From Flectonema sp. DT1601 (Eukaryota > Euglenozoa > Diplonemea > Diplonemida > Diplonemidae), in the NCBI GenBank assembly GCA_964019425.1, contig OZ025817.1, positions 868,001-932,000 of the forward strand: a stretch of DNA of 64,000 nt, in the 5' to 3' direction. Shown here one piece after another: positions 1 to 10,664 of the stretch; position 1 is the stretch's first letter, and each line of letters opens with the position of its first letter. A program made the position numbers and the translations under genes. A model generated the notes under the pieces. That model was not told the DNA's origin, did no database searches, and saw nothing but the letters and a program-made list of their open reading frames with translations.

Positions 1-309
1 TTGTTGTTGTTTCTTTCTGCATTTTTTATTTTTTTTAGTTTCATTTCCCTCTGCAGTACGTCTGCAGTTTGTTTCCCATCTTCGTTTTTCCAAGTGATCT
101 ATTTCACGCCACCGTGCGCCCTCTTCACTGAGTACTTCTCCTCTGCTGTGGTATTGTTGGGTTTGTTTTGTAATAGATAGTGATGGCGAAATTTCATACT
201 TTTTCTTTAAACAGGTGAAACATAAAAGAAAGAGCACACTTCGTTAGAATAATGCAACCCTACTGAGTGCAGATTCTTTTTAATATTTATCAGAAAACAT
301 AACAAACTG

Positions 310-771
310 ATGGCTCCGATAATACAGTGGAAAGGAGCTCCGTATTATGGCTTCTGGGGTCTTCTGAATAACGTGTTGGGAGTAGTTATAACGTTTGTTG
401 TTATCTTTGTCGTTAGTCTCTTCAAGATAGTCATCACCTCTCCTTTAGCGTTGTTGTTTTTATTGACATTATCTGCTGCTGTGATGCTGAACATGAGAAG
501 GATGGAAATTCCGGTATTCGCATCAGATTTTATTGGATCACTATGGCCGCTATCTTTAGGTTGGCAGCTGCTATTCGGGTTTTCCTGGGGAGTCGTTGCC
601 TGTTTTCTACAACAATACTTCAGGCTTCACGTACATCATGAATGGAGTGTCGATCCACTTCGGTACATACTTTGGTTGATGAGTATATTCCTTTCAACCA
701 CATTAGAACCGTTCATCTTAGGCATAGCATGTAATAACGGTCCTGATACATTAAAAGAACATTCTGAATGA
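310..771 (+). CDS. Small multipass membrane protein of unknown family
   Basis: The product is 153 residues and very hydrophobic, with about four likely membrane helices: around residues 17-38, 43-60, 80-100 and 117-137. I recognise no domain or catalytic motif. The ATG at 310 lies 17 bases after a T-rich stretch ending in CAG (274-293), which fits a trans-splice acceptor and supports this start. The coding sequence is complete, with a charged, hydrophilic tail. It is the first gene of the one-strand cluster, and the large zinc finger/ART/ankyrin gene follows about 1 kb downstream after a repeat-rich gap. The function cannot be given. The reading frame itself is credible because it has high complexity and no homopolymers, unlike the flanks. 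Confidence 0.6.
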   Translation: MAPIIQWKGAPYYGFWGLLNNVLGVVITFVVIFVVSLFKIVITSPLALLFLLTLSAAVMLNMRRMEIPVFASDFIGSLWPLSLGWQLLFGFSWGVVACFLQQYFRLHVHHEWSVDPLRYILWLMSIFLSTTLEPFILGIACNNGPDTLKEHSE

Positions 772-858
772 TGTTTTTAGACCTTCAAGGTTGAACTATA
801 AGGTCTGTTTATAAACATCGTATGCTCCCGGTGTAGGGTGTAATTTTTTTTTTTTCAG

Positions 859-895
<37 letters not shown>

Positions 896-1840
896 AATAA
901 ATAACTAACACTAATCACTTACTGATGAAGGCCTAAGAGGGACAAGTAGTATAAGATTAAGGCCTGAAACTACGTATTCCACAGTGTATTATGGAACAGC
1001 AGAACAATGTGTTTTTATAACTTTTCTTTTTTTATATTTTGTTTTAGTGCACTTTTTTATAATAAACTCATATTATAACTAACACTAATCATTTGTTACG
1101 AATCCGAATACACCCTCCGCTGAGTACAAACAGTTTTCAGTTTCTACTCCAAAACTGAAATGTATTCCCCCCCTTTTTTTTTATGAGAATAGAGGTAAGG
1201 AGGTATATGGATTACTCTCGAAACCTAAATAGTTACTTTATTATGCTAAGTTGCGCATCACCCTTAGTCACTGTATTTAAAACTAATCTTAAATTATCTT
1301 TATGTTTTTATGATACAACACAGTTGTAATTTTTACAAAATCGAACATACACCCCCTTTTTTAAAATTAATAAAATAAATTGAAAGTAACTACACTCCAG
1401 TCCTTCAAACTGGGTTGTTTCAGTCACAATAGCTGACTGACTTACTTCTACACCATAACTGATGATGAGAGAATAGAGGTAAGAGGTATATGGATTACTC
1501 TCGAAACCTAAATAGTTACTTTAAAAGGCTAAGTTAAGAATCACCATAGTTCACTGTATCCTTAACAGATTGTTAAATTATCGTTTTATGTTAATGTGAT
1601 ACAGGACAGTTGTATTTTATAAAACATTCAACCCCCTTTTTTTTTTTTACTTGAAAAAGTAGGGCTTTCTAAACAGTTGACTGGTAGCGCCCCCTGTTGT
1701 GAGCTTTTCCTGGTTTTTGGCTTCTTAAGCTTCGTAAATAAATGAACCCTCACAATTTTTTTGTACACAGAAATTTACAAAAAAAAAAAATGAATATAAA
1801 TTACGATAAATACGTAAGACATTCACGTGAAGGTTAGCTT
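772..1840. repeat. Repeat-rich spacer with dispersed and duplicated repeats
   Basis: No coding sequence is seen. The spacer holds an A-run (about 859-890) and a segment at 963-1010 that resembles 62676-62723 (both contain GGAACAGCAGAACAATG). It also holds a duplicated block of about 160 bases (1187-1345 and 1474-1640) sharing a stretch with ATGGATTACTCTCGAAACC. Both copies continue into a TTGTA...TACAAA/CCCCCTTTTTT motif that recurs twice near 61285-61450. At 1698-1745 lies a short repeat ending in (AAAT)n that has relatives in the gene-poor region. The T-stretch ending in CAG at 1755-1770 is the probable acceptor for the next gene. Confidence 0.7.
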
Positions 1841-3877
1841 ATGGAATCGACTTTAATTATAACACGATGGTCCAGTCGTAATAGTGGAGGGCGTCAGAGT
1901 ACTGTTAGTGGCAGGGAAGTGAATGAGTCTGGTCCGTATTGTCCCAGAGGACATTTATTGAATTGGGGAGGCGACACCGCGACTGATACAACCCCGCGAA
2001 CGTTATCACGACAACGAAGGAAAGAAGCTATGTACGCTGATGGTTGGCATTGCGATCGATGGAGCATTTGTCGAACACAATCAAACACCAACACCACTCT
2101 GAGATGGAACTGCGTTGAGTGTGGTTTTGACATCTGCGGCAATTGCATTCCACTCACCGACATCGTAACCTCATCTAAACTGCTGCCAGTTTCTAATGTG
2201 AATCGCAAGAATGTTATTGCTCCGAGGATTAGTGTATTGCTACCTGATGATCGTATGTTTTTTATTTTTCTAATTGGTATTTAATGAAGTAACACTTTGA
2301 AAAACAAAACAAACAAACAGAGACATCACCATTACCATTACAAAGTAACAGAAAACCTTTATTAAACTTAGACTTTGAGTGTAGTGGGTCGTTATCTCCG
2401 TTTGGAGGTTCAGTTGGGACGGTTGATTCGTTTAAACCGAATGAAAGTTTTTTTCCGCATTCATTAGGTATCAGTGTGCCGAGAACACCTCGTTCAAGGA
2501 TACCATCAGCACAGTGTAGTCCCACTAACAGCGACAGACCTCAATATGTTCAATTAATTCAGCCTCATTGGTCACCTGTTGGATCAAAACAAATATCAAT
2601 TTGGGAACCAACTTTCAAAGAATTCAAACAACCGTTGAATCTTCCTGTTAAAGGAAAACCGACTACACTGCTATCTGGTAGCTTAAAAAATAAATTTTCG
2701 TTAAATACGAGATATTCAACAGATCTCAGTAGAATTGGTAGGTTTTTAGGAAGTGAATTAACTGAAACTGAACAACAACCTCCACAGGCAGGTAGCATAG
2801 CAGAGTTGTTGGCAGAAGCAGTCCCTGGCGGTATTAAAAAAAAACGAAAACCTAGGAATTCAGGGATAGCGTTGGTGTCAAAACTAAAAAGTCGAAAACG
2901 AGGAGCAACTGTTTTGGATAAAAATTCTATTCCTGTCCAGGAAAAGGTTGCGAGGAAAGTTATCGACACGGATGAGAGTTCTGACCGATCTCAACTTTCA
3001 TTGCAACTCATTGCGGAAGTAGAATTACTTTCCCTACTAAAAGACGTTCAAGGAGGGTGGTGGGAAAGAAGCACATGTCTTTACACAACTATATTAGGTT
3101 TTTTAATATACCGAAATACCACTGATGTCAGCGTGATCCGAGCTGACTCTATCCCTACTGATCCAACTGATGAAGCGAATGACTCGACCACAACCACTAC
3201 TACCGTCTTATGCGTGGACGGAGTTGATATAAGAAGTCTTTCAGTGTCAGTTATCGAATGGTGTGATGGAGAAGTTTGGTTGAGAGATCCAACGGTTCCG
3301 AGTTATTATTTGGAAGTGATATTACATTCGTGTGATGATGTTGAGATACGAAAATTAGTATCAATCGCCTTGTCAACAGGAATAGATAAAAACACTCTCA
3401 CCCAGGTATCGTTTGAAAAACCCTCACCGTACTGGAGACCTGAACCAATAAGTGATGATATGAGGACACCAACTCCACAAGTACTTTGGGAAACTCGCTA
3501 TTCACATTTAAAATTCACGTCTCGTTTTGCAGCTACTGCGACCTCGAATAAAATAATGAGATTCTATAGAAAGAGACTCTCTCTTGGTATGTTTTTCATG
3601 TTGGTAATAATGTCTCTGTACTATGAATTAAATTAAAAATTTTAATTTTTCAAAAACAGGAGTTGATCTTGTAGAAAGTATCCTCGACACCCTAATACTT
3701 CCCGAGACTGTTCACGCACATGTCGCTTTGTTAGATTTAATTGAATGTTTTTGGGATGAACACGGCAGAAAATTTCCAAAATATCGATACAAAGGATCAG
3801 AACCTCGCATTGGAAAGCAACTTTCATTATTTGTTACGACTTTATCATCATTAAGTGGGTACGATGTGGATAAGGTA

Positions 3878-3918
<41 letters not shown>

Positions 3919-6869
3919 ATTTTTATGAACACCCACCCTGACTCTGACTGTCCTGTAACAACACATTACCACTACAGATGGTTGGGATACCTGTCGATGA
4001 CATTAACGTCACTCGAACTTCTGACAAAATTCAAAATGATGTGAACATGTATTCAAAACAATTCATAAAAGGAGAGAGAAATACCATCCTGCTCGAAGCG
4101 TTATTCGTTGCAACGGAGAATTGGCAAACTGCCTCAGCAACAGACCCCCTGCAATGTGAGAAATTACTTCCGATCTTTGGAATGTTTTCAGCCGAAGCTG
4201 AACCTTTGGAGTCAGCACGAAAATCAATACAACACAATACTGTTGATGATTGTGATAAAGAGGTATTGGATGTCACTTTATACAGAGGTGGTCCTCTATT
4301 AGAATATTTACTACCGAGACTTCGATCTCTTGCTGTGGATGATCTGTTGCAGTGGTGCTCTCCAACTCTAAGTACCAGAAGAGAGAATTTCGCGTATGAC
4401 ACTGCGGCAAAATTTTCAACTGGTGGGACTGGTGGAATCGATTATGTTGGAGTTTTATGGAAAATCTCAGGTGTCAAAGAAGGTATTCCAACAGGGAAGT
4501 GTTGGGACTTCCCTGAGGATGGTGAAGTGATTCTTCCACCGCTCTCTCTTTATAAAGTTACTCAAAAACCGAAGATGATAAGAGGCGTCTGGACGGTTGC
4601 AATCACCGAGTACCACAGGGATAATGTCTTTAGAACGTACTGTGCTGATGAAGCTGCCAGAGCTGAGACTCGACTTAAAAAGATTTATGCTCGACTTCAA
4701 GATTGTGATCACAGAATACGATTTCAAATCTCATCAACGGCTTCCGAATCAGAGATGGAAATCTTATCTGATTTAATTAGAAAAACTGTATCTCCGATAT
4801 CATTCTTTTATGCGACTAGAATTGGAAATTCTGATAGTCGAATTCGACTTGCTAAATCAACAGCGAATTGGATTCGATCAGTCATTAATAAGGAACGATA
4901 CTTAGATCAAAAGATAGCAACCACGACACTTCAAGTTATGATGGCTTTATACAAAAGATTAACAGATAATGGTACTTTAGAGTGTTCTGACATAAGTAGT
5001 TCCAATCCACTCTCTGAAATGTCAATTGATCACGAAGAGCAGTCGCTAACACTGTTTACTGAAGCGGTCAACGCGACCGCATGTGAAATATTAATGTTGC
5101 AACCTGTTGCTGATTCTCTTAGTGATTGTAGTGCGTCGACTCTACGAGAAATAAACGACATCAGGTACAGAGATGCCTCTTATGTTATCGGAATATCAAC
5201 CGACGTTGCCGCTCTCATAAATGAGTCGCTTGACTATTGCACTGAACAGGGAGCGTGTTATAGAAAATGGGTTCTTGCAAATCAACATTTTAATTTTTCA
5301 AAAATATTCAACTTATCAAACACTGTCTCCCTATCAACGATGAAACAACGAAATATACAAGAAATAAAATACGTCGATAGTTTGGCATTCTTATTACAAC
5401 TGTTGCTTCAAGTTGTAATCACCAAACCTCAAGATGCGTCTTGTGGTACAATACTATTCCCAAAAGAGATATACGAAAGTGTAATCTGGGATAAGATTAT
5501 ATTGCTGTTAACAAATATTGGGAGCTTAGGTGGATTCAAGATATCAACCGAAATCAGAAAAACTGATGGAGACGACTGCAAAGATCGATTTGATAGAAGC
5601 AACGACGACAATGATAATTACAGTGAAGAGGAAGGAATGAACTACGAATCGGACTGCAGTGAAGCTTCAGTCGTCAGTGACATTGACTGGGACTCTGTTT
5701 ACGGTGTTCCAAAAAAACGAGTAACTTCATACGTTAAACCTATTGTACTCGCTGCAATCATGTCTGTAAATGTATTAATTTCTATTCTAAACGCAAAAAA
5801 AATATCCTCAAAAGTTGCTGCTGCCACCGCTGGAGTATTAATTCCAATTGTCGCTATGAGCAGGTTAGCACCTGAGAAATTCATGATTAATTTAATACAG
5901 TTGTCGTTGTTTATTGCTTCTCGTTATGAACAAGGCTTAATGACTTTGTTGATGGCTGCTGTGCCGGAGTTGGCAAGACAACCTTCAGTAGAAATATGTA
6001 GTGTTGTCTGTACAGCAGGAAAGTCGTCGAAGTCATCTAGGTTTATTCAGACGGCTGTTAGTTTGACAGCTCCGGATGCACTTCGACAAGCGATTGATTT
6101 TCGTAACACCGCCCTTCACATAAGTTGTAGAACAGGAGATCAATACTTAACATTAAAACTACTTCAGGCTGGTTGTAATATCGAAGCTGTAAATTATTTA
6201 AATGCGATGCCTTTTCATGAAGCGATCGCTGCTGATTGCAGCATCGCTTTCGGAAGTGATCTACCAGACCACAGATACATCTCTTCTCCTCCTATTAGAT
6301 CTATGTTCGAAGGAAAACTTGGATCCGAATTAATACAACTCTTGTTAACTAACAACGTTGTATGTCAGCATCAAGGTAAACTACATGAAACTGCATTGCA
6401 TATGTGTTGTCGTCATGGGTTGATTGATATTTCTCATGCGATTGTTATTTTATCTGGTTCAGATTGTTGTAATGTGTTGAATAACCTTGGGATGACACCA
6501 CTTCATTATGCTTGTATGTCAAGTGAGTTTAATCTAACTCTAGAGGGACAGAGAGTACTTCAAAAACTTGTTACCGTTGAAGCATCGGAAGTCTTTGCTT
6601 CTGATGTTGGAACACCTCTTCACGTTGCGGCGACGTATGGGATGTCGTATTCGGTGAGTTTATTATTATCAATCGGAAGTGATCCGAACTACAGAAGTAC
6701 TATTAGCTCTCCAGTTCAAATCTCGCAGGATGCTCAGGGGTTGTCTGTTGGTGAGCATTTTCGATGTCTGGAACTACTAACTTCTGATCCTTCTGACTTA
6801 AGAGATCTTCCCGTTGGGAGATCACTCGTTCAGAGAAAGAAGTCGAGAGAATCGAGTTTTCGAAGATGA
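1841..6869 (+). CDS. Zinc finger / ADP-ribosyltransferase-like / ankyrin multidomain protein (4 exons)
   Basis: I read four exons: 1841-2252, 2321-3586, 3660-3874 and 3978-6869. All frames agree and give about 1594 residues. Residues about 33-106 form a ZZ/C1-like zinc finger: CPRGH, then WHCDRW, then WNCVECGFDICGNC. Residues about 730-840 carry the marks of an arginine-type mono-ADP-ribosyltransferase: YRGG (733-736, conserved Arg), SPTLST (759-764, the S-T-S motif) and EDGEVILPP (811-819, catalytic Glu before VILPP). The position two before that Glu is Asp, where classical R-S-ExE enzymes have Glu or Gln. One or two hydrophobic segments lie near 1211-1260. Roughly five ankyrin repeats fill about 1320-1570, and the tail is basic. 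The known family role would be NAD-dependent ADP-ribosylation of a target recruited by the ankyrins; activity here is inferred. The introns are 61-110 bases long, and two of the three begin GTATGT. Confidence 0.75.
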
Positions 6870-6970
6870 GTATCACTGTTCTGTTGTTGTTCTGTCTTCT
6901 TATTGTTATTTACACGTTTATGGAACTGTTTTGTTTTGTTTTTGTTTTTTATGGGTCTCAAATAAAATAA

Positions 6971-6993
6971 TTGTAATTTCCCTCCCTAATCAG
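6971..6993 (+). promoter_or_regulatory. Probable trans-splice acceptor before the DMT transporter
   Basis: A TTGTAATTTCCCTCCCT tract ends in CAG 13 bases before the ATG at 7006, inside a frame that is otherwise open. This decides the start. It is inferred as a spliced-leader acceptor, since no exon could lie in the short gap to the previous gene. Confidence 0.45.
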
Positions 6994-7005
6994 ATCCGTT
7001 TCAAG

Positions 7006-7887
7006 ATGCCCGGCATTGGCATCGAAGGGTCTCTCTGCTTATTGCTGTCTGTGTTGTGTTACGCTGCTTCAAACGCTGCAAGAAAATATGTTTCAGGGAA
7101 AGTGCCTCATCAAAGTGATCAAGTGTTTGTTGCTTCTGGAGTAGAAGCAATTGGAGGTCTGTTAGCATTGACATACTATGGAGGTGTGAGTGAAGATTGG
7201 GATGCGAGTGGATTCTTTTACGCTACGGTAGCGGCTGCTGTTCTGAATGCCATAACTCGGTTGTTAGAATTGAAAGCGATCTCGACAACTCAATTATCGG
7301 AATTAGCACCGTATTACGGAATCGAACCCGCGACTCAATACATAACAGCTTTCCTTATTGATAATAAAAAACAATCAACTCTCTTTTATGGTTTACCACT
7401 CGGAGAGATAGGTATCTGTTTGGTTACTGTTGGAACATTTTATGCGAAGTCACCCGCGGGAAAAACTGTTGGAAATATTTTTTCTGGAATGCCTTCAGGT
7501 GCCAAATACATTATTTTAAATTGTTTTTTGTGTTGTATCACTACCAGGCTAGCGAAGGTAGCAGTAGCACTTAGTGGTTCTTTAGTTCTTTATTTTACAT
7601 GTAATCATGTTGTAATGGCATGTACGGCTTATTTTACGATTTCACCTGGATTTTGGAATCGAAGGCCTCCGACAGCTGTATTGTTAGTAGCCGTGTTGGA
7701 GGCAGTTTATTTAATTTTGTTCTATCAATCTCTTCAGACGTTACCTCCGGCGATTGTGACTACAGCTAAACGTGGGGGAGGTATGATTGTTACTTCTGTT
7801 CTTGGAATGCTTATTTTTAAAGAACGGGTGTCAATATTTCCTCTTTTAATCACCGCTGCTGGTGTCACTGCTCTCTGTTCTGCATAA
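7006..7887 (+). CDS. Drug/metabolite (EamA/DMT-type) transporter
   Basis: The product is 293 residues with about nine to ten membrane helices and no large soluble part. The layout suggests the DMT superfamily, which moves small metabolites, sugars or nucleotide-sugars across membranes. Two halves of similar topology can be seen. The second ends with the pattern PPAIVTTAKRGGGMIVTSVLG, then IFKERVS and a last helix, which resembles the end of EamA-like carriers. The frame is open further upstream and overlaps the previous gene. I choose the ATG at 7006 because a pyrimidine tract ending in CAG (6971-6993) lies just before it and the homology begins there. The substrate and the organelle cannot be told. 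The gap to the preceding stop codon is only about 135 bases. Confidence 0.7.
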   Translation: MPGIGIEGSLCLLLSVLCYAASNAARKYVSGKVPHQSDQVFVASGVEAIGGLLALTYYGGVSEDWDASGFFYATVAAAVLNAITRLLELKAISTTQLSELAPYYGIEPATQYITAFLIDNKKQSTLFYGLPLGEIGICLVTVGTFYAKSPAGKTVGNIFSGMPSGAKYIILNCFLCCITTRLAKVAVALSGSLVLYFTCNHVVMACTAYFTISPGFWNRRPPTAVLLVAVLEAVYLILFYQSLQTLPPAIVTTAKRGGGMIVTSVLGMLIFKERVSIFPLLITAAGVTALCSA

Positions 7888-8759
7888 AATAACAAAAAAA
7901 AAGTTATTTTTTTGCGTTTGCTGTTTTTTCGTGTGTTTTTTTTTTGTCCTCGTTTTGTGTTCATGCTTTATGTTTATTGTCATCTCTCATCTATCGACTT
8001 CACTACCTCTCGTTTTAGTCAACTGTATCGAAACTAACGTTTTATTTTAGTTAACTGATTCAAGTGGATGTTTATTTTTATTCTTTAAATATACTTAGAT
8101 CCTCGATCCGTCTTTTTTTTTTTCTTGAAAAAAAAAAAACTTATTTTATTTTAACTGTCAGCTTTAAGATTAAAATAATCGGGTAATTGCACGAAAATAG
8201 TTTTAAGCCCCCAGTGCTGGAAACTTTTTTTTTCAAGAATCGAGGTACCAGTTTTTTTATCGTGTGATGGGACCTCTCCTTATCTTAATCGATGTGTTGT
8301 AACTTTACTTTTGGAAGGAGATGAGGGGTTTTTTTTTTTTTTTTTTGTTGTTTGTGTATTCGTCCGTTAAAAAGATTATCCTTCATTCCTTCCTTCTAGT
8401 TAATTGAGATTGCGGAGGTTTACTGAAGTGAAATTTTGGAGATGCAGATATTGATTTGAGATTTCCTGCTGTGGAATTCTCTTACACTTGTTCACGATTC
8501 TCTAACCACAGCTGCTGCCCAGAGGAGGTGGGATATTGAGTCTTCCTAGAGTCGTATTCCGGACACGACGGTATTGGTATCTCATGGTGTGGAATCGGGT
8601 TCTGCGTTAGAATCGTCGAGAAGGAAGTTTTGATTATTTGAGAAGTTGCTTAACTGACGACGTGATCAGAAAAACTAATCGCTTGTGACTTTTATGCAAG
8701 AAAGATACCTCGACTCCTCAGAACATGTCATCCTCTATAGTTTTCCAACATAAAATTTC
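7888..8759. other. Intergenic, low-complexity
   Basis: I see T-runs and A-runs (about 8112-8140 and 8327-8346) and no coding sequence. From about 8400 onward the complexity rises, and the sequence may already belong to the decayed LRR copy annotated next, but I could not read repeats in it with confidence. Confidence 0.5.
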
Positions 8760-9363
8760 GTTTGCAGGATTGTAGTTCTGTTTCCGCGATTGGTTCTTCA
8801 AACAATGCAGTTTGTTAACTACATTAAACTCGTCAAGTCTTTATAATGTTGTTAGTAATTACCTTCTTGTTGGATTGCAGTTCACTCACTGAGCGGTAGT
8901 TTCTTCTTACAAAAAAACAATAGTTCAATGACTCACCTTAACTTATCAAGTCTAAATAATCTAACTTCTGCCAGTGATGCTTTTATTTTGAATCACTTCA
9001 CTTGATCTAAGAAGTCTACATAACGTTACCACTATTGGTAGTGAATGTCTTAATAGGGGAACTTGAATTATCTAATCTTCGCAGTCTTGTTTTGGTGGAT
9101 GGTATTCTATTGGAATGTACATCAATCACGTTACTTATTATATCTGATTTAAGTAAACTGACAAATGTTGATCACATGTTTCTATTAGACGTGATCTCAA
9201 TAACAAAAATAGATATGTCTGGGCGACTGCAAAAAGCAAATATGTTTGTGTATGTTCGAGCAGTGCTAAGTCCTATGCAAGTGATTCTTAAAGCCCATTC
9301 TTATACTTCACTCCTCAGGAATTACCGAACGTTTTGTTGTGTTAACTGCAGTGACGCAGTCCA
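8760..9363 (+). pseudogene. Decayed leucine-rich-repeat paralogue
   Basis: Fragments in different frames read like the LRR protein just downstream. One fragment is LTHLNLSSLNNLTS followed by DAF, at about 8930-8985. A 'GGATTGCAGTTC' segment encodes the D-C-S-S step seen in the intact gene. The stretch at 9050-9350 has LSNLRSLVLVDG and ISDLSKLTNVDHMFL. Stops and frame changes interrupt it many times, and no start, acceptor or single frame spans it. It therefore looks like a tandem duplicate of the BspA-like LRR gene at 9459 that has lost function. The 5' boundary is uncertain and may reach back to about 8400. It is a host gene copy, not a mobile element. Confidence 0.5.
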
Positions 9364-9420
9364 ATAGTTTATGCATTGTATTAAAGTGTGTTTTTTATTT
9401 TTTTAAAAACGTTTGTTGGT

Positions 9421-9453
9421 CATATTTATCTATTCTTTCATTCTCTCTCCAAG
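9421..9453 (+). promoter_or_regulatory. Pyrimidine tract with AG acceptor before the LRR gene
   Basis: The tract is rich in T and C (TCTATTCTTTCATTCTCTC) and ends in AAG six bases before the ATG at 9459. It would trim the longer open frame. It is inferred as a trans-splice acceptor. Confidence 0.4.
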
Positions 9454-9458
9454 ACCAT

Positions 9459-10283
9459 ATGCAATTAAATGTTTCATTCCTGGACACTGACTTTGATAGT
9501 TTTCAATTTAATGCAACAACTGAATCCACCGTTGAGGAGGTGCTCTGTGAAGCTGCTGGAGAATACAATATAATTTCTGACATTCTTCAATTCGAGTTTG
9601 AAGGGAATGTTCAACAGAGAAATAAGAAAGTATTTTCGATAGGAGTTGGTCCTGACTCAGTAGTACATGTCGCAAGACGTGAGGAGCTTGTCGTGCAGCG
9701 TGAGGATCTTTGGGGAAAGGAAAACAAAGATCGAATTGATCGTCTTTTTAAATGCAATGCAACAATGACATGTGTGCTTGACGCTAACAGCATGATTAGG
9801 GAAGAGGGTATTATTGACAGATATCACTGTTTCTTGCCAAGTTCAATTCGACGAGTTCGATTTTGTAATTGTGAAAACATAACAAGAATCGAAGACTACT
9901 TCTTAAGTAGTTGTACTGCGATAACTTCTATAGATCTCTCTTCGTTTATAAATGTGACGTCGATCGGGAATTCATTTCTCAGCATGGCGTCTTCTCTCAC
10001 TGATGTTGATCTATCCGGCTTCAGCAACGTTACACAAATAGGATGGGATTTCCTACGTGGGTGTTCCTCTCTTCAATCTCTTAATATTACACCTCTTGGT
10101 AATGTTCGTGGTATTTCTACTGGTTTTCTTGTGGATTGCAGTTCTTTGAGTAATCTTAATTTAGAATCTTTGAGAAGCTTATCAAGGTTGGAGAACGTTG
10201 ACATAACTGATAGTCATTTACCGGAGTTGAGAAATTACTTCTTTCAAAAAAAACAAACAATAGCACTTGGAAGTTCCGATTGA
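9459..10283 (+). CDS. Ubiquitin-like / BspA-type leucine-rich-repeat protein
   Basis: The product is 274 residues. The first 75 or so resemble a ubiquitin-like fold: a beta-rich pattern with 'STVEEVLCEAAGEYNI', then 'LQFEFEGN' and 'FSIGVGPDSVVHV'. Residues about 120-255 form BspA-type LRRs, each about 24-26 residues, with steps such as CTAITSIDLSSFINVTSIG, SSLTDVDLSGFSNVTQIG and CSSLQSLNITPLGNV. I choose the ATG at 9459 rather than an upstream ATG in the same open frame because a long pyrimidine tract ending in AAG (9421-9453) sits right before it. Such LRR proteins bind other proteins; no partner is visible. A degenerate copy lies directly upstream. There is no signal peptide or membrane helix in the chosen form, so it is probably cytosolic. 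Confidence 0.65.
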   Translation: MQLNVSFLDTDFDSFQFNATTESTVEEVLCEAAGEYNIISDILQFEFEGNVQQRNKKVFSIGVGPDSVVHVARREELVVQREDLWGKENKDRIDRLFKCNATMTCVLDANSMIREEGIIDRYHCFLPSSIRRVRFCNCENITRIEDYFLSSCTAITSIDLSSFINVTSIGNSFLSMASSLTDVDLSGFSNVTQIGWDFLRGCSSLQSLNITPLGNVRGISTGFLVDCSSLSNLNLESLRSLSRLENVDITDSHLPELRNYFFQKKQTIALGSSD

Positions 10284-10624
10284 ACCTTTTTTTTTTATAT
10301 AACGCTGATGGTTTAGATGCCAGAGTTTTCTTTTTTACAATAACACGTAGAACCTGTTTGCTTAGGTCAGCCTTCAAACGTTTTTGTTTTATATTTCTTT
10401 TTAATAGGGTGCTGGGTCTCTCTGAGATATCCCTGACTCAAAATAGTACTTTAGTAGTGACAGTAAACAGGGTCACGTATTCTTACTTATGAAAACACAC
10501 TGTAAACACAGTGAGAATGATGGAAAAGTTTTATTCATTTTTTTTCGTGAAAGTAGTCTAATTAGGCTGCTTGTTTTCTTGGGAGTTTTGTTTTTCTTGT
10601 TTTTTATCTTTTTACATTTACTAT

Positions 10625-10656
<32 letters not shown>

Positions 10657-10664
10657 CATCAAAA
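10284..10664. other. Intergenic, T-rich then A-run
   Basis: There is no gene. A T-rich stretch (10591-10628) ends in ACAG and is the likely acceptor of the following gene. It is followed at once by an A-run of about 27 bases that would form most of the 5' leader. Confidence 0.6.
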
